A DNA stretch of 64,000 bases from Alphaproteobacteria bacterium (lineage in GTDB: Bacteria; Myxococcota_A; UBA796; UBA2385), in assembly GCA_020632755.1 (NCBI GenBank), contig JACKEY010000006.1:469830-533829 (forward strand). Direction: 5' to 3'. This document shows, one piece after another, positions 25,901 to 33,615 of this stretch. The notes under the pieces are model-generated. The model worked only from the letters and a program-made list of their open reading frames with translations. It was not told where the DNA came from and did not search any database. Both the position numbers and the translations under genes were made by a program. Positions within the stretch are counted from its first letter, which is position 1, and every line of letters begins with the position of its first letter.

Positions 25901-26661
25901 GTCGACGCGAAGCTGCCGCCCGTGTCGACGTAGACGGCGGTGCCATGGGTGTAGCCGCCCGTGTTGCTGTCGAAGCTGTTGTTCGTGCTCTCGACGACGG
26001 ACCCGTCGTCCAGGTACAACACGCCGCCGTTGTGGCTGGCGTAGTTCCCGCTGAACAGGCTGCCCGTGATCGTGCCCGTCGACACGCCGACGCCGCTGTC
26101 GTAGTGGAAGTAGACCGCCGCACCGTACTGGACGGAGTTGCCGGTGAAGGTGCTGTCGGTGATCGTCAGATCGCCGGCATCGGTCACGTAGATCGAGCCG
26201 TACCGCGCCGACATGCTGGACACCGAGCTGTCGACCAGCGAGACCGAGCCGCCTTCCTGGTAGATCGCGGTGCCGTCCCGGCTGGTCGTGCCGGTGCTGC
26301 TGAACACCACCTGGTCGAACCGCACATCCGCGCCGGACACATAGGCGCCGCGGTAGCTGCCGTTGGTGATGGTGAACCCACGGATCGTCGCGGTCTCGCC
26401 GGACGTGATGGTCAGGGCGTTGCTGCAGCTGCCGGCCGCGCTGATGTAGGTGCTGGTCGCCCCATCCAGGCCGGTGATGGTCAGGTCCTTGCCGTCCAGG
26501 TCCAGGCACTCGTCGTAGACCCCGGCGGCGACCTCGATGGTGTCGCCCGTGGTGGCGGCGGCGATCGCCGCGTCGATCGTCGTGTGGTCGCCGCTGCCGC
26601 CGGGGTCGACGGTGAGGGTCGCGGCGAGGGAGGGAGCCGTCAGGGCGAGGAGGGCGATCAT
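22906..26661 (-). CDS. Large surface protein: beta-helix, MopE-type DCDD repeats, MYXO-CTERM-like anchor
   Basis: This predicted protein is 1251 aa. A signal peptide (about 1-14) is followed by a right-handed parallel beta-helix (about 15-725) with many GGAIY or GGAVY turns, as in pectate-lyase-like adhesins. Residues about 730-1165 hold roughly nine repeats of the putative metal-binding MopE type (DADGDG, then DCDD, then WYDGIDxDCDG). A DGGT/DGGA-rich linker follows, then a C-terminal signal with a Cys motif (GGCSTT), a hydrophobic helix (WMLGALGLLGL) and RRR, like MYXO-CTERM proteins. Surface exposure and Ca2+/metal binding are inferred. A Shine-Dalgarno GGAG precedes ATG 26661. It ends a three-gene operon. 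Confidence 0.9.
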   Translation of the reverse strand: MIALLALTAPSLAATLTVDPGGSGDHTTIDAAIAAATTGDTIEVAAGVYDECLDLDGKDLTITGLDGATSTYISAAGSCSNALTITSGETATIRGFTITNGSYRGAYVSGADVRFDQVVFSSTGTTSRDGTAIYQEGGSVSLVDSSVSSMSARYGSIYVTDAGDLTITDSTFTGNSVQYGAAVYFHYDSGVGVSTGTITGSLFSGNYASHNGGVLYLDDGSVVESTNNSFDSNTGGYTHGTAVYVDTGGSFASTGDDFTGHSMSRESDGYNGGAIYLYTSADLTVDGSSFSENSAYHGGAIYGYYDNEVTLDGATFDDNTARYSGGAVMLRQYGDLTVLDSEFTGNTATNGHGGAIYEYYYASLSVDGSTFTDSWAREYGGSIALFDLYSDATITGSTFLNGLAYRGYGGAVSADVWTGLAISTTTFDQNAAYYHGGAIYSYNKGDIWLTEVDFTDNSSQNRHGGAVYHYPYNSTGYDLLIEDVRFEGNGAYQYGGALYAYNVDQLELSENVFEGNAADEGGGNYYGGAVYLYNTQDLWVKNNWFCGNTAYHGGAAFAYNTRGGTDEWTNNVFMENEAEHSGGGLYLYGNSNNEFINNTVIGNDANYYGGGLFLRSTYTSFVNNVVAYTVDGDGVYGNDSSTATYSDFTYNDWYSNSGTDLAGTLSTSSLGTGNLFDSPGFTAYTLNGDCGDDDLILASGSALIDAGNPVYEDPDGSRSDIGAYGGFDAAISDSDGDGYYSNVDCDDGDADVHPDATEVCDDVDNDCDSFVDEDDASDAATWYADADGDGYGDADTTTAACDLPDGYAAEATDCDDGDASIHPDADETPYDGIDQDCEDGDLTDVDGDGYDSTVVDGGTDCDDSDASIHPFAAETWYDGVDGDCDGESDYDADADGHDSDAWGGDDCDDTDATAFPGADETWYDGVDGDCAGDSDYDADGDGSDSDAWGGDDCDDTDADVYVGATDSWYDGIDSDCDGADDFDADGDGDATPAGGGTDCDDTDASVYGGAAETWYDGIDSDCDGADDYDADGDGHTAEDYGGTDCDDADASVYYEAPDTWYDGVDSDCQRDDDYDADGDGQAAEDYGGTDCDDTDAGIYYGAGETWYDGIDGDCGKDSDYDADGDGSDSDAYGGEDCDDGDPEIGPHAEDVAGDGIDSDCDGVDGDGGGTDGGTDGGADSGGTDGGTDGGADGGTDGGTDGGSDDGVVDGEGGGDKGGCSTTGARSSTPLAWMLGALGLLGLGRRRSRPTR
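23170..24470 (-). repeat. Coding repeats for about nine MopE-type metal-binding units
   Basis: This section repeats a unit of about 120-135 bp in which GACTGCGACGAC-like sequence (DCDD) and TGGTACGACGGC-like sequence (WYDG) recur. Spacing is regular and in frame with the surface-protein gene. It is coding DNA and not a CRISPR array. Confidence 0.85.
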
Positions 26662-26663
26662 GG

Positions 26664-27755
26664 TCACTCCGGGGGGAACGCGGCGCCGGCCGGCGCGGCG
26701 GGGGGACGGGAGATGCGACCGGGGGCGTCGGCCCCGGACGAGGCGGCGTCGGGCGCTTCGGGGAGCACGGCGTGGCCGCCGCTCCAGGCGTCGGAGAGGA
26801 CGCGGACCCACAGGGCGGGGGCCAGCTCCTCCTGATCGCCCCAGCGGATGGTGCCGATGGCCCGGACCACGCGCCGCACCTTCCACAGGCCACCCCAGGC
26901 CAGCAGGCGCTGCTCGACCTGGGTCAGGTGCTCGAAGGGCAGCCGCTCGCCGCGGGCCCGGTCGCGGCGCAGGGTGAGCTCTGGACCGTCGCGGAAGGAC
27001 ACCGTGCGCGGCCAGCCGTTCACGTCGAAGGTCTCCGGGGCGCCCAGCTCGACGATCCGGCCGTCCTTCATCCCCCAGGCGAGCAGGCCCGCCCCGTGCT
27101 GGTCGATGCCCACGGCCAGGTCGTGGCCCAGGGCGACGAAGGTGGTCCGGGGCCCCGCGGGGTAGCCGTCCCCGCCGCGATGCAGCACCACGCCTCGTCC
27201 GGTGACCAGGCCCCCCCGCTCTCCCCCGCTCAGCCAGCCCGACAGATCGGCGACGGGGGCGAGCGCCTCGACGGCCCACTCTCCGCCGCCCTCCTGCCAG
27301 CGGGTCGCGGGAGGCTCGGCCAGCGGAAACCTCGGCGCGGCGTGCACGGCGGCGCTCGCTTCCTGGTCGCGGGCCTGCAGGGTGATGCGCTCGGGCGCCT
27401 CCCCCTCGGCCGCATGGTGGGTCAGCCCGTCCAGCCCGAGCATCACCCGGCGCCGGTCGGCGGAGACCTCGACCTCGGCCGGGCCGACGTCCCGTCCGTA
27501 CAGCACCGGCGCCCGTTCCTCGAACCAGCGGTCGACCCGCATGTGCCCCTGGCCGCGCAGGAGGCCGGTGTTGCCGACGGTCAGCCGGGCGTCGATGACG
27601 CTGCCGTCTTCGGCCAGCCCCAGCAGCTCCCACTGCTCGCGCCAGCGGGGCCCGTCCTGGGGCCGGTCGCCGCAGGCGACGACCAGCGCGAGCACCGGCA
27701 GCAGTCCCATCCAGCGGCGCGAGGGAACAGCGGTCTCGACCTCGGGGCGCGTCAT
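26664..27755 (-). CDS. Lipoprotein of unknown function
   Basis: This predicted protein is 363 aa from ATG 27755, which overlaps the stop of the upstream gene (ATGA). A lipobox LALVVAC places the acylated Cys near residue 28. The mature part contains no recognised motif; it has many short beta-rich stretches (for example VVLHRGGDGYPAGPRTTFVA) and no repeats, and a Pro/Ala-rich tail. It lies 2 nt upstream of the large beta-helix protein in the same operon, so it may help expose or secrete that protein, but this is position-based inference only. Confidence 0.7.
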   Translation of the reverse strand: MTRPEVETAVPSRRWMGLLPVLALVVACGDRPQDGPRWREQWELLGLAEDGSVIDARLTVGNTGLLRGQGHMRVDRWFEERAPVLYGRDVGPAEVEVSADRRRVMLGLDGLTHHAAEGEAPERITLQARDQEASAAVHAAPRFPLAEPPATRWQEGGGEWAVEALAPVADLSGWLSGGERGGLVTGRGVVLHRGGDGYPAGPRTTFVALGHDLAVGIDQHGAGLLAWGMKDGRIVELGAPETFDVNGWPRTVSFRDGPELTLRRDRARGERLPFEHLTQVEQRLLAWGGLWKVRRVVRAIGTIRWGDQEELAPALWVRVLSDAWSGGHAVLPEAPDAASSGADAPGRISRPPAAPAGAAFPPE

Positions 27756-28504
27756 GGGCACAGGTCCTGGGCGCGACGCGCCTCCAGCAAGGCACGGAGT
27801 GCCGGGTCTTCGGCGAAGCGCAGGGACTCGGGCAGGGCGTCGAGGTCGCCCGGGTCGGCGTCGCAGGGGAAGCGGCCGGTGTCCCGGGCGTGGTTGAGCC
27901 GGTCGCTGTACACCGCCAGCGCGGTCTGGCGGCAGGCTTCGGCCCGGGACGACTCGGCGACCGCGTCGCAGGTCGCCGGGTCCAGCGGGCGCTGGCCACC
28001 GAGCACCCAGCGGAACGCGGCCGACCACGGACGGGGATCGTCCTCGGTGAAGCCGTGTCCGGGGATCGCCGTGGCGAGCAACGGCTCGGCGGATGCAGGG
28101 GACACTCCCGGTGGGAGCAGCGCGCGCAGGGCGTGGCTGAACACGTGCAGCCGGCAGTCGTCCGCGAAGGCTCCGGCCTGCCCACACAGCGCGCTGTCGC
28201 CGCGCACCTCGGCGACGCGGAACCAGCACTCGTCGCGGTGCAGGCCTCCGTCGAGGCTCGTGCACAGGGCGCTGGCCCGGGCCGCGTCCGACGGAGCCAT
28301 GGCGGCGGCCGCTTGCACCATGCAGTCGCCGTGCAGCTCGGACTCGACGACGGCGTCACAGCCCGCGGCGGCGGCCCGCGGGTCGTCGGGCAGCAGGGCG
28401 ACCGCGTCGGCGTAGCGCTGCACGTCGCCGGACAAGCCACCCGGCGCCGGCGTTCCGCAGGCCGCCGGCCAGCACAGCAGGAGCCGGGGGAGGGATGCCG
28501 TCAC
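27752..28504 (-). CDS. Cys-rich secreted protein or lipoprotein of unknown function
   Basis: This predicted protein is 250 aa from GTG 28504, chosen because a short hydrophobic N-terminus (LPRLLLCWPAACG) follows directly. The Cys near residue 16 could be a lipobox cysteine. About a dozen cysteines are spread through the mature chain in short helical repeats (ARASALC, LHRDECWFRVAEV, DSALCGQAGAF, DDCRLHVFSHALR), which resemble Cys-paired helical hairpins. No enzyme motif is present. It is the first gene of the operon with the two downstream genes and diverges from the flippase-like gene at 28595. Confidence 0.65.
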   Translation of the reverse strand: MTASLPRLLLCWPAACGTPAPGGLSGDVQRYADAVALLPDDPRAAAAGCDAVVESELHGDCMVQAAAAMAPSDAARASALCTSLDGGLHRDECWFRVAEVRGDSALCGQAGAFADDCRLHVFSHALRALLPPGVSPASAEPLLATAIPGHGFTEDDPRPWSAAFRWVLGGQRPLDPATCDAVAESSRAEACRQTALAVYSDRLNHARDTGRFPCDADPGDLDALPESLRFAEDPALRALLEARRAQDLCP

Positions 28505-28594
28505 GTCGACGCCGGTCCAGGGAGCGGGCGGGGTGCGGCCGAGGAGACCTGGCCCCCTCGACCCCGAGGACGCCAGGATAGCGCGCTCGCCAAG

Positions 28595-29635
28595 ATGTCG
28601 TCCCTCCGAGCCCCCCCGTCCGCGCCCGAGGTCCCCGCGGCCCTGCCGGGGACCCCGTGGCGTCGGTGGCTCTGGCGCCTCGGTCGCCTCGCCCTCACGG
28701 TGGCGGTGCTCGGGCTGGTCCTGGCGCAGATCGACCTGCGGACGGCGCACGACCACCTCGTCGACGCGCCGCGCTGGGTCTTCGTGGTCCCGACCCTCCT
28801 GCTCGTCTGCAACAGCGCGCTGCATGCACTCCGGCTGCGCGTCCTCCTCGCCGCGGCGGGCGTGCAGGTGCCCTTCCTTCCCACCGTGGGCGCGATGCTC
28901 CGCGCCTCCTTCGTCGGCCTCGTCCTCCCGACCGGCGGCTCCGAGGTCGCGAAGGCCGGCTTCCTCGTCCGCCTCTCCGGCGCCCCCGAGCAGGCAGTGG
29001 CCGCGGTGCTGGTCGGCCGTCTGCTCGAGCTCGTGCCGTGGTTGACGCTGCTCCTGTGGGGCCTTGCCTGGGGCCTGTGGGCGCACGATCCGCTGCTCGG
29101 CGGGGCCGCGACCCTGTTCTCGGTCCTGTTCGCGGCGATCCTGGCGCTGACCCTGCTGCTCGCGCGCACCGGCGGGCGCCCCCTGCCGGCGACCCTCGAG
29201 TGCCTGCTGCGCCGCCTGCCGTCCCGGTTCACCCAGGCGGCCGGCCGGGTGCGCCGCGCCTTCGCCCAGGTCGGAGCCGACCGCACGCGGCTCCTGCAGG
29301 CTGCACTGCTCGCGCTGCCCTTCTCGCTGGTCAACTGCCTGGTCGTGTTCGTCGTGCTGCGCGCCTACGGGGTGCAGGTGGGGTACTCCGACGTGCTCGC
29401 GCTGATCCCCGCGGCAGACACGGTGATCAGCCTGCCGCTGACCATCGGCGGCGTCGGCGTGCGCGAGGGAGTGTTCGTGCGCGCGCTCGCGCCGTGGGGC
29501 GCCACCCAGGCGCTCGCGCTGTCCGTCGCGCTCACCCGCTGGACCGGTGAGCTGGGGCGCGCGTTCCTGGGCGGCTTGCTCGTGCTGATCGGTGGAGGAG
29601 GGCGCTCCGGCGAGCGCCACGGAGGCACCCGGTAG
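28595..29635 (+). CDS. Lysylphosphatidylglycerol synthase/flippase-like membrane protein (UPF0104 type)
   Basis: This predicted protein is 346 aa with about eight transmembrane segments and the UPF0104/LPG-synthase TM signatures: LVLPTGGSEVAKAGFL near residues 110-125 and the C-terminal glycine-rich SLPLTIGGVGVREGVFV near 280-296. Members flip or act on lipid-linked substrates; the MprF flippase domain shows this fold. No lysyl-transferase domain is fused, so a transport role for an unknown lipid is likely. The start is uncertain; ATG 28595 is the first Met before the conserved membrane domain. A GATAGC box lies just upstream. The two-component genes follow. Confidence 0.75.
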   Translation: MSSLRAPPSAPEVPAALPGTPWRRWLWRLGRLALTVAVLGLVLAQIDLRTAHDHLVDAPRWVFVVPTLLLVCNSALHALRLRVLLAAAGVQVPFLPTVGAMLRASFVGLVLPTGGSEVAKAGFLVRLSGAPEQAVAAVLVGRLLELVPWLTLLLWGLAWGLWAHDPLLGGAATLFSVLFAAILALTLLLARTGGRPLPATLECLLRRLPSRFTQAAGRVRRAFAQVGADRTRLLQAALLALPFSLVNCLVVFVVLRAYGVQVGYSDVLALIPAADTVISLPLTIGGVGVREGVFVRALAPWGATQALALSVALTRWTGELGRAFLGGLLVLIGGGGRSGERHGGTR

Positions 29636-29646
29636 ACGCCGGTTGC

Positions 29647-29652
29647 TATTCT
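29647..29652 (+). promoter_or_regulatory. Extended -10-like TTGC-TATTCT before the response regulator
   Basis: TATTCT is preceded by TGC, an extended -10 (TGn), about 45 nt before GTG 29697. It would give the two-component genes their own promoter. A -35 could not be made out. Confidence 0.4.
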
Positions 29653-29696
29653 CCCCGCGACCGGGCGCCGTGGGTGGCGCCGGCGGGAGGTCCATC

Positions 29697-30383
29697 GTGT
29701 CCGTGAAGGTTCTGGTCGTCGAGGACGAGGACGACATTCGCGACCTCGTCGAGATGAACCTGATGCGCGCGGGCTTCGAGGTGCTGCCGGCGCGGGACGG
29801 CGCCGAGGCGCTGGCCCTGGCGCGGGAACACCGCCCGCCGGTGGTGTTGCTCGACCTGATGCTGCCCGACATGTCGGGCACCGAGATCTGCGCCGCGCTG
29901 CGCGAGGACGAACGCACCGCGCGCGCCTTCGTGATCATGGTGACCGCCCGGACCGAGGAAGAGGACCGGATCGAGGGCTTCGAGGTCGGCGCCGACGACT
30001 ACGTGACCAAGCCCTTCTCGGTGAAAGAGCTGACGCTGCGGGTCAAGGCCGCCGCGCGCCGCCTGGCGCCCGAAGAAGGCGTCATGGTCTACGGCGAGGT
30101 GCGGATCGACCCCACGGCGCACCGGGCCTGGAAGGGCGGCGACGAGCTCGTGCTCACGGCCACCGAGTACCGCCTGCTGCAGTACCTGGCCGAGCACGAG
30201 GGTGCGCTCTGCAGCCGGGGCGATCTGCTGGTCGATGTGTGGGAGCTGCCCCCCAACCTGAACACGCGCACGGTCGACACCCACATCAAGCGCCTGCGCC
30301 AGAAGCTGGGCGATCACTGCGTGCTCATCGAGACCGTGCGCGGAGCGGGCTACCGCTTCAACCACTCGGCCCTCGATGGCTGA
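29697..30383 (+). CDS. PhoB/OmpR-family response regulator
   Basis: This predicted protein is 228 aa. The start GTG 29697 is chosen over further upstream frame because the receiver domain begins at once (VKVLVVEDEDD). The phospho-acceptor is Asp53 in LLDLMLPDMSG, with Thr in MVTARTE and Lys in DYVTKPF. Residues about 130-225 form a winged-helix DNA-binding domain with the OmpR pattern TATEYRLLQYLAEHEG and RTVDTHIKRLRQKLG, then RGAGYRF. The phosphorylated dimer should bind direct repeats. The histidine kinase gene overlaps its end by 8 bp. Similarity is greatest to PhoB-type regulators, but phosphate control is not shown by neighbours. Confidence 0.88.
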   Translation: MSVKVLVVEDEDDIRDLVEMNLMRAGFEVLPARDGAEALALAREHRPPVVLLDLMLPDMSGTEICAALREDERTARAFVIMVTARTEEEDRIEGFEVGADDYVTKPFSVKELTLRVKAAARRLAPEEGVMVYGEVRIDPTAHRAWKGGDELVLTATEYRLLQYLAEHEGALCSRGDLLVDVWELPPNLNTRTVDTHIKRLRQKLGDHCVLIETVRGAGYRFNHSALDG

Positions 30384-31467
30384 GGGCGACGGCATCGCGA
30401 CCGGTCCTCGCGTGCTGGCCGACGTGCTGGTCGAGGCCAGCCCCAACGGCGTGCTGGTGGCCGACCAGGAAGGGCGCCTGGTGCGGGCGAACCCGGCGGC
30501 CTTCCGCCTGCTGCCGATGGCCGACGACCCCGCTGGCATGGCGCTGGCCGACGCCATCGCGGTGCCGCTCATCGTCGATGCGCTGGGCCCCGGCCGAGAG
30601 GACCGCTTCGAGGCGGTGATCGCCCTGGACGAGCGCGAGCTCCTGGTGCGCGCCCTGTCGTTCTCGCTCGAGGGGCGGCGCGGCCGACTGGCGCTGGTCG
30701 AGGACGTCACCCGCCTGCGCCAGGCCGAGCGCTACCGCAGCGAGTTCGTGGCCAACGTCAGCCACGAGCTGCGCACCCCCGCGACCGCCATCGCCGGCTA
30801 CGCCGAGACCCTGCTCGACGACGGCGAGGCCCTGGACCCTGGCGTGCACCGCATGGTCGAGGTCATCCACCGCAACGCGCGGCGCCTGACCGAGCTGTTC
30901 GACGACCTGTTGCACCTGTCGCGCATCGACGCCCGGGAAGGCCCGCTGCCCGTCAGCGGCGTGCTGCTCGAGCCGGTCGTGCAGTCCTGTCTGGACAAGG
31001 TCGCGGCGCCGGCGGCCGAGAAGGAGCTGACGCTGCAGTCCTTCGGGCTGGCGGGCGTGCGGGTCCAGGGCAACCGCGAGGCGCTGGGCCACGTCATCGG
31101 CAACCTGCTCGAGAACGCGGTCAAGTACAGCATGGAAGGCGGCGTGGTCACCGTAGGCGCCCGCCGCCGCGACGGCGGCTGGCGGATCGAGGTGATCGAC
31201 GTCGGCATCGGCATCGCGCCCGCCCACCACGACCGGATCTTCGAGCGCTTCTACCGGGTGGACAAGGGCCGGGCGCGCGCCGCCGGGGGAACCGGGCTCG
31301 GCCTGGCCATCGTCAAGCGCCTCTGCGACAAGATGGGGGCCCAGGTGTCGGTCCGATCCCAGGTCGGGCGGGGCAGCGTGTTCCGGGTCTGGCTGCCGGA
31401 GGGGGTGGCCGGAGGCGAGGAGGAGCCCGGCGAGGAGGAGTCCGGCGAGGAGGAGGCCGGCGACTGA
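30376..31467 (+). CDS. PhoR-type sensor histidine kinase without transmembrane segments
   Basis: This predicted protein is 363 aa, overlapping the regulator gene by 8 bp. The N-terminal part (about 10-110) is a PAS-like sensor domain (VEASPNGVLVADQEGRLVRAN). The DHp domain has phospho-acceptor His130 in ANVSHELRTP. The ATPase domain has the N box VIGNLLENAVKYS, G1 DVGIGIAP and GTGLGLAIVK. No membrane helix is present, so the signal is probably cytoplasmic, unlike classical PhoR. The C-terminus is an acidic tail of three GEEEx repeats. It should phosphorylate the upstream regulator. Confidence 0.85.
   Translation: MAEGDGIATGPRVLADVLVEASPNGVLVADQEGRLVRANPAAFRLLPMADDPAGMALADAIAVPLIVDALGPGREDRFEAVIALDERELLVRALSFSLEGRRGRLALVEDVTRLRQAERYRSEFVANVSHELRTPATAIAGYAETLLDDGEALDPGVHRMVEVIHRNARRLTELFDDLLHLSRIDAREGPLPVSGVLLEPVVQSCLDKVAAPAAEKELTLQSFGLAGVRVQGNREALGHVIGNLLENAVKYSMEGGVVTVGARRRDGGWRIEVIDVGIGIAPAHHDRIFERFYRVDKGRARAAGGTGLGLAIVKRLCDKMGAQVSVRSQVGRGSVFRVWLPEGVAGGEEEPGEEESGEEEAGD
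31414..31458 (+). repeat. 15-bp tandem repeat (3 units) coding an acidic tail
   Basis: Three in-frame copies of GGCGAGGAGGAGNCC encode GEEEP, GEEES and GEEEA at the kinase C-terminus. The third position is the only difference between units. Confidence 0.9.
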
Positions 31468-31538
31468 GCCCGCGACGTCGCCCCCCTGCGGAAGGTGAAG
31501 GTCGCGGGGCGACGCCCGGCCTCGGCTGGCGAACGAGC

Positions 31539-32834
31539 GTGCGTGGCGCTAACGTGCCGGTCGCTCCGGAGGTCGCCCTGTCTTCGCCCGCTGCCCTCGC
31601 GCTGCTCGTCGCCGCCAGCCTGTCTGGCTGTGGCCTGGGCGGCCTGTCCGCCTGGGGCACCGGCTCCGACACGGGTGTGACCGACGATCACGGCCCCGTC
31701 TGGGTCGACGAGGTCGAGCCCAACTGGGGCCCGACCGACGGCGGCACCCGGGTCGTCATCCGCGGCGGCGGCTTCGAGGGCGAGGTGGGCGTGCGCTTCG
31801 GCGGGGCCGACCTCACGGTCACGGTGATCAACGACGGCGAGGTCGTCGTGTTCTCGCCGGAAGCGGCGGTCGAGACCGGCGTCGACGTCACCGTGACCTC
31901 GGACCTGGGCGAGTTCGTCGTGCCGGGCGGCTTCACCTACTCGGACTCGGGTCCGCCCACCGGCGGGGACTCGGGCAGCAGCGACGGCGGCGGCGGCGAC
32001 GGTGGCAGCACCGGCGGCGACGGCGGCGGCGGTGATGGGGGCGGCGACGGTGGTGGCGGTGGCTCGGCCGCCGGCAAGGTGTCCGGCCTGGTCGAGTACT
32101 ACTACGAAGTCATCGCCTGCCCGTCCTGCTTCGGCGTCACCGAGCAGCTCAACATCGGCGGCTCGGCCCGGTTCCACAGCCCGTTGAGCGGCTCGTGGAA
32201 CGACTGGATGCCCGCGAAGGGCAGCTGCTCCTCGTCCTCCTCGGCCGGCGAGCTGACCTCCTCGACCGAAGACGTCGGCGACTGGGTCTACATCGAGAGC
32301 GGCAGCACCTCGGTCGGCCTGCGGCGCGTGACCGCCGGCGGGCAGGTCCGGTACGAAGCGACGGGCCTGACGCAGGCCCAGTACGTGCGCAACGCGTCGT
32401 GGGACGTGAACGTCGCCAGCGGCAGCTGGGGCGGCTTCGAAGCGCCCGGTGTGCTCAAGACCGTGTCGGACGGCTTCGACGACGTGCAGCCCGTCGCCAT
32501 CCTGGAAGACGGCACCCGCGCCTTCTCGGCGACCATCCGCGCGGCGAACGCCACGCTGACCTGGGCGCCGACCGGCATCTCGGACAGCTTCATCACCATC
32601 CTGGGCGTCTACCGGGCAGCCGACGGCAGCTACATCGGCCAGGTGCTGTGCCACACCGACGACACCGGCAGCGTCACCATCCCGGCGTCGATGCTCTCGA
32701 GCTTCCCGACCGGCTCGCTGCTGGCGGTCTACATGTACCGCTACCAGCTCGAAGACGGCATCAACCCCGTCGACGGCAGCACCATCGAAGGCGTCACCAT
32801 GTTCGGCCTCATCGGGACCGGCACGCTGCGCTGA
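31539..32834 (+). CDS. IPT/TIG-domain lipoprotein with Gly-rich linker
   Basis: This predicted protein is 431 aa from GTG 31539. A hydrophobic segment ending VAASLSGC gives a lipobox with Cys near residue 31. Residues about 55-135 form an IPT/TIG immunoglobulin-like domain (VDEVEPNWGPTDGGTRVVIRG, then FGGADLTVTV). A Ser/Gly/Asp linker follows (about 140-180), then a C-terminal domain of unknown fold. The start is uncertain: a clean Shine-Dalgarno (GGAGG) lies downstream of the GTG, in front of an in-frame CTG at 31578, and a TAACGT box also overlaps this area. Surface lipoprotein; partner unknown. Confidence 0.7.
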   Translation: MRGANVPVAPEVALSSPAALALLVAASLSGCGLGGLSAWGTGSDTGVTDDHGPVWVDEVEPNWGPTDGGTRVVIRGGGFEGEVGVRFGGADLTVTVINDGEVVVFSPEAAVETGVDVTVTSDLGEFVVPGGFTYSDSGPPTGGDSGSSDGGGGDGGSTGGDGGGGDGGGDGGGGGSAAGKVSGLVEYYYEVIACPSCFGVTEQLNIGGSARFHSPLSGSWNDWMPAKGSCSSSSSAGELTSSTEDVGDWVYIESGSTSVGLRRVTAGGQVRYEATGLTQAQYVRNASWDVNVASGSWGGFEAPGVLKTVSDGFDDVQPVAILEDGTRAFSATIRAANATLTWAPTGISDSFITILGVYRAADGSYIGQVLCHTDDTGSVTIPASMLSSFPTGSLLAVYMYRYQLEDGINPVDGSTIEGVTMFGLIGTGTLR

Positions 32835-33091
32835 CGCCGTCGCGGCGGTAGTGCTGCGCCCCCTCGTCGTGGAGCCGCCGCCCTCTGCAGCGGGCTGCCT
32901 CCCTGAATATGCAGCCCCAGAGCCCTGCGCAGGGGCGGGCAGACGGTGGCGCAGCCCGGACATTCGGAGGGAGCCGGCAGGCGACCGAGCGACGTCCGGG
33001 CGAAGCCACCTCTGCCATCAGCCCCGGAGCGGGGCGGCGGGGCGGTGGGTTGCCGAGGGTGACGGTCCCCACTGGGGCGGAGTCGGCCAGC
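32835..33091. other. Gene-free interval, 257 bp
   Basis: The interval between the IPT/TIG lipoprotein and the convergent Smr protein holds no plausible small gene. It is GC-rich with scattered short inverted repeats, but no hairpin followed by a T-run was found. Confidence 0.5.
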
Positions 33092-33574
33092 TCAGCGGCC
33101 GGTGAGCTGCAGCCAGAGCGCAGCGAGGGCGGCGGCGGCGAAGGCGATGGCGCCGAGCCAGAACAGGGGGCCCAGGCGGCCGGTGGCGCTGGCGGGCGCC
33201 CTGGCGGGGTCGATGATCAGGACGAAACGGCCGCGGCCCTTGGGGGCGAGCTGCCAGCCGCGCTCGTCGGCCTGCATGCCCAGCCGGCCCGTGACGATCT
33301 GGCCGAGGGCGCCGCCGCCGGGGCGGTGCTTGCCGACGCCGGTGATCAGCACGACCGCGCCGGCGTCGAGGGCGGCGCCGACGGCGACGATGCCGTCGAG
33401 GGCCTGCTTGCAGGTCTTGGCGTCCAGGTCGTGCAGGTCGACCACGGGCAGCGGGCCTTCCCGCCACAGGTGGGTGTCGGTCCGCCAGGGCCGCTCGCGC
33501 GCCCAGCGCAGGCCGCGGGCGTGGGCCTGCACCGGGGCCAGGGCGGTCGCGAGGCGGTCGAGGTCCGAGGGCAT
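33092..33574 (-). CDS. Smr-domain protein with C-terminal transmembrane helix
   Basis: This predicted protein is 160 aa from ATG 33574. The Smr core has the LDxH-type motif in VVDLHDLDAKT near residues 45-55 and the TGxGKH-type motif VLITGVGKHRPGGGALG near 92-108. Smr domains bind or cleave structured nucleic acid. After residue 125 comes a single hydrophobic helix (FWLGAIAFAAAALAALWLQL) and a two-residue basic end, so the protein is predicted to be anchored in the membrane with Smr in the cytoplasm. This architecture is unusual. A TAGACG box lies 5 nt upstream of the ATG and overlaps the -10 of the divergent gene. Confidence 0.7.
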   Translation of the reverse strand: MPSDLDRLATALAPVQAHARGLRWARERPWRTDTHLWREGPLPVVDLHDLDAKTCKQALDGIVAVGAALDAGAVVLITGVGKHRPGGGALGQIVTGRLGMQADERGWQLAPKGRGRFVLIIDPARAPASATGRLGPLFWLGAIAFAAAALAALWLQLTGR

Positions 33575-33583
33575 GCGGTCGTC

Positions 33584-33589
33584 TATGCT
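33584..33589 (+). promoter_or_regulatory. -10-like TATGCT for the small membrane protein gene
   Basis: TATGCT lies 26 nt before GTG 33616. Its complement GCATAGACG forms the box of the divergent Smr gene, so the two divergent promoters overlap here. Confidence 0.35.
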
Positions 33590-33615
33590 CGAACTCCCCC
33601 CGCTGTGGAGCTGTC

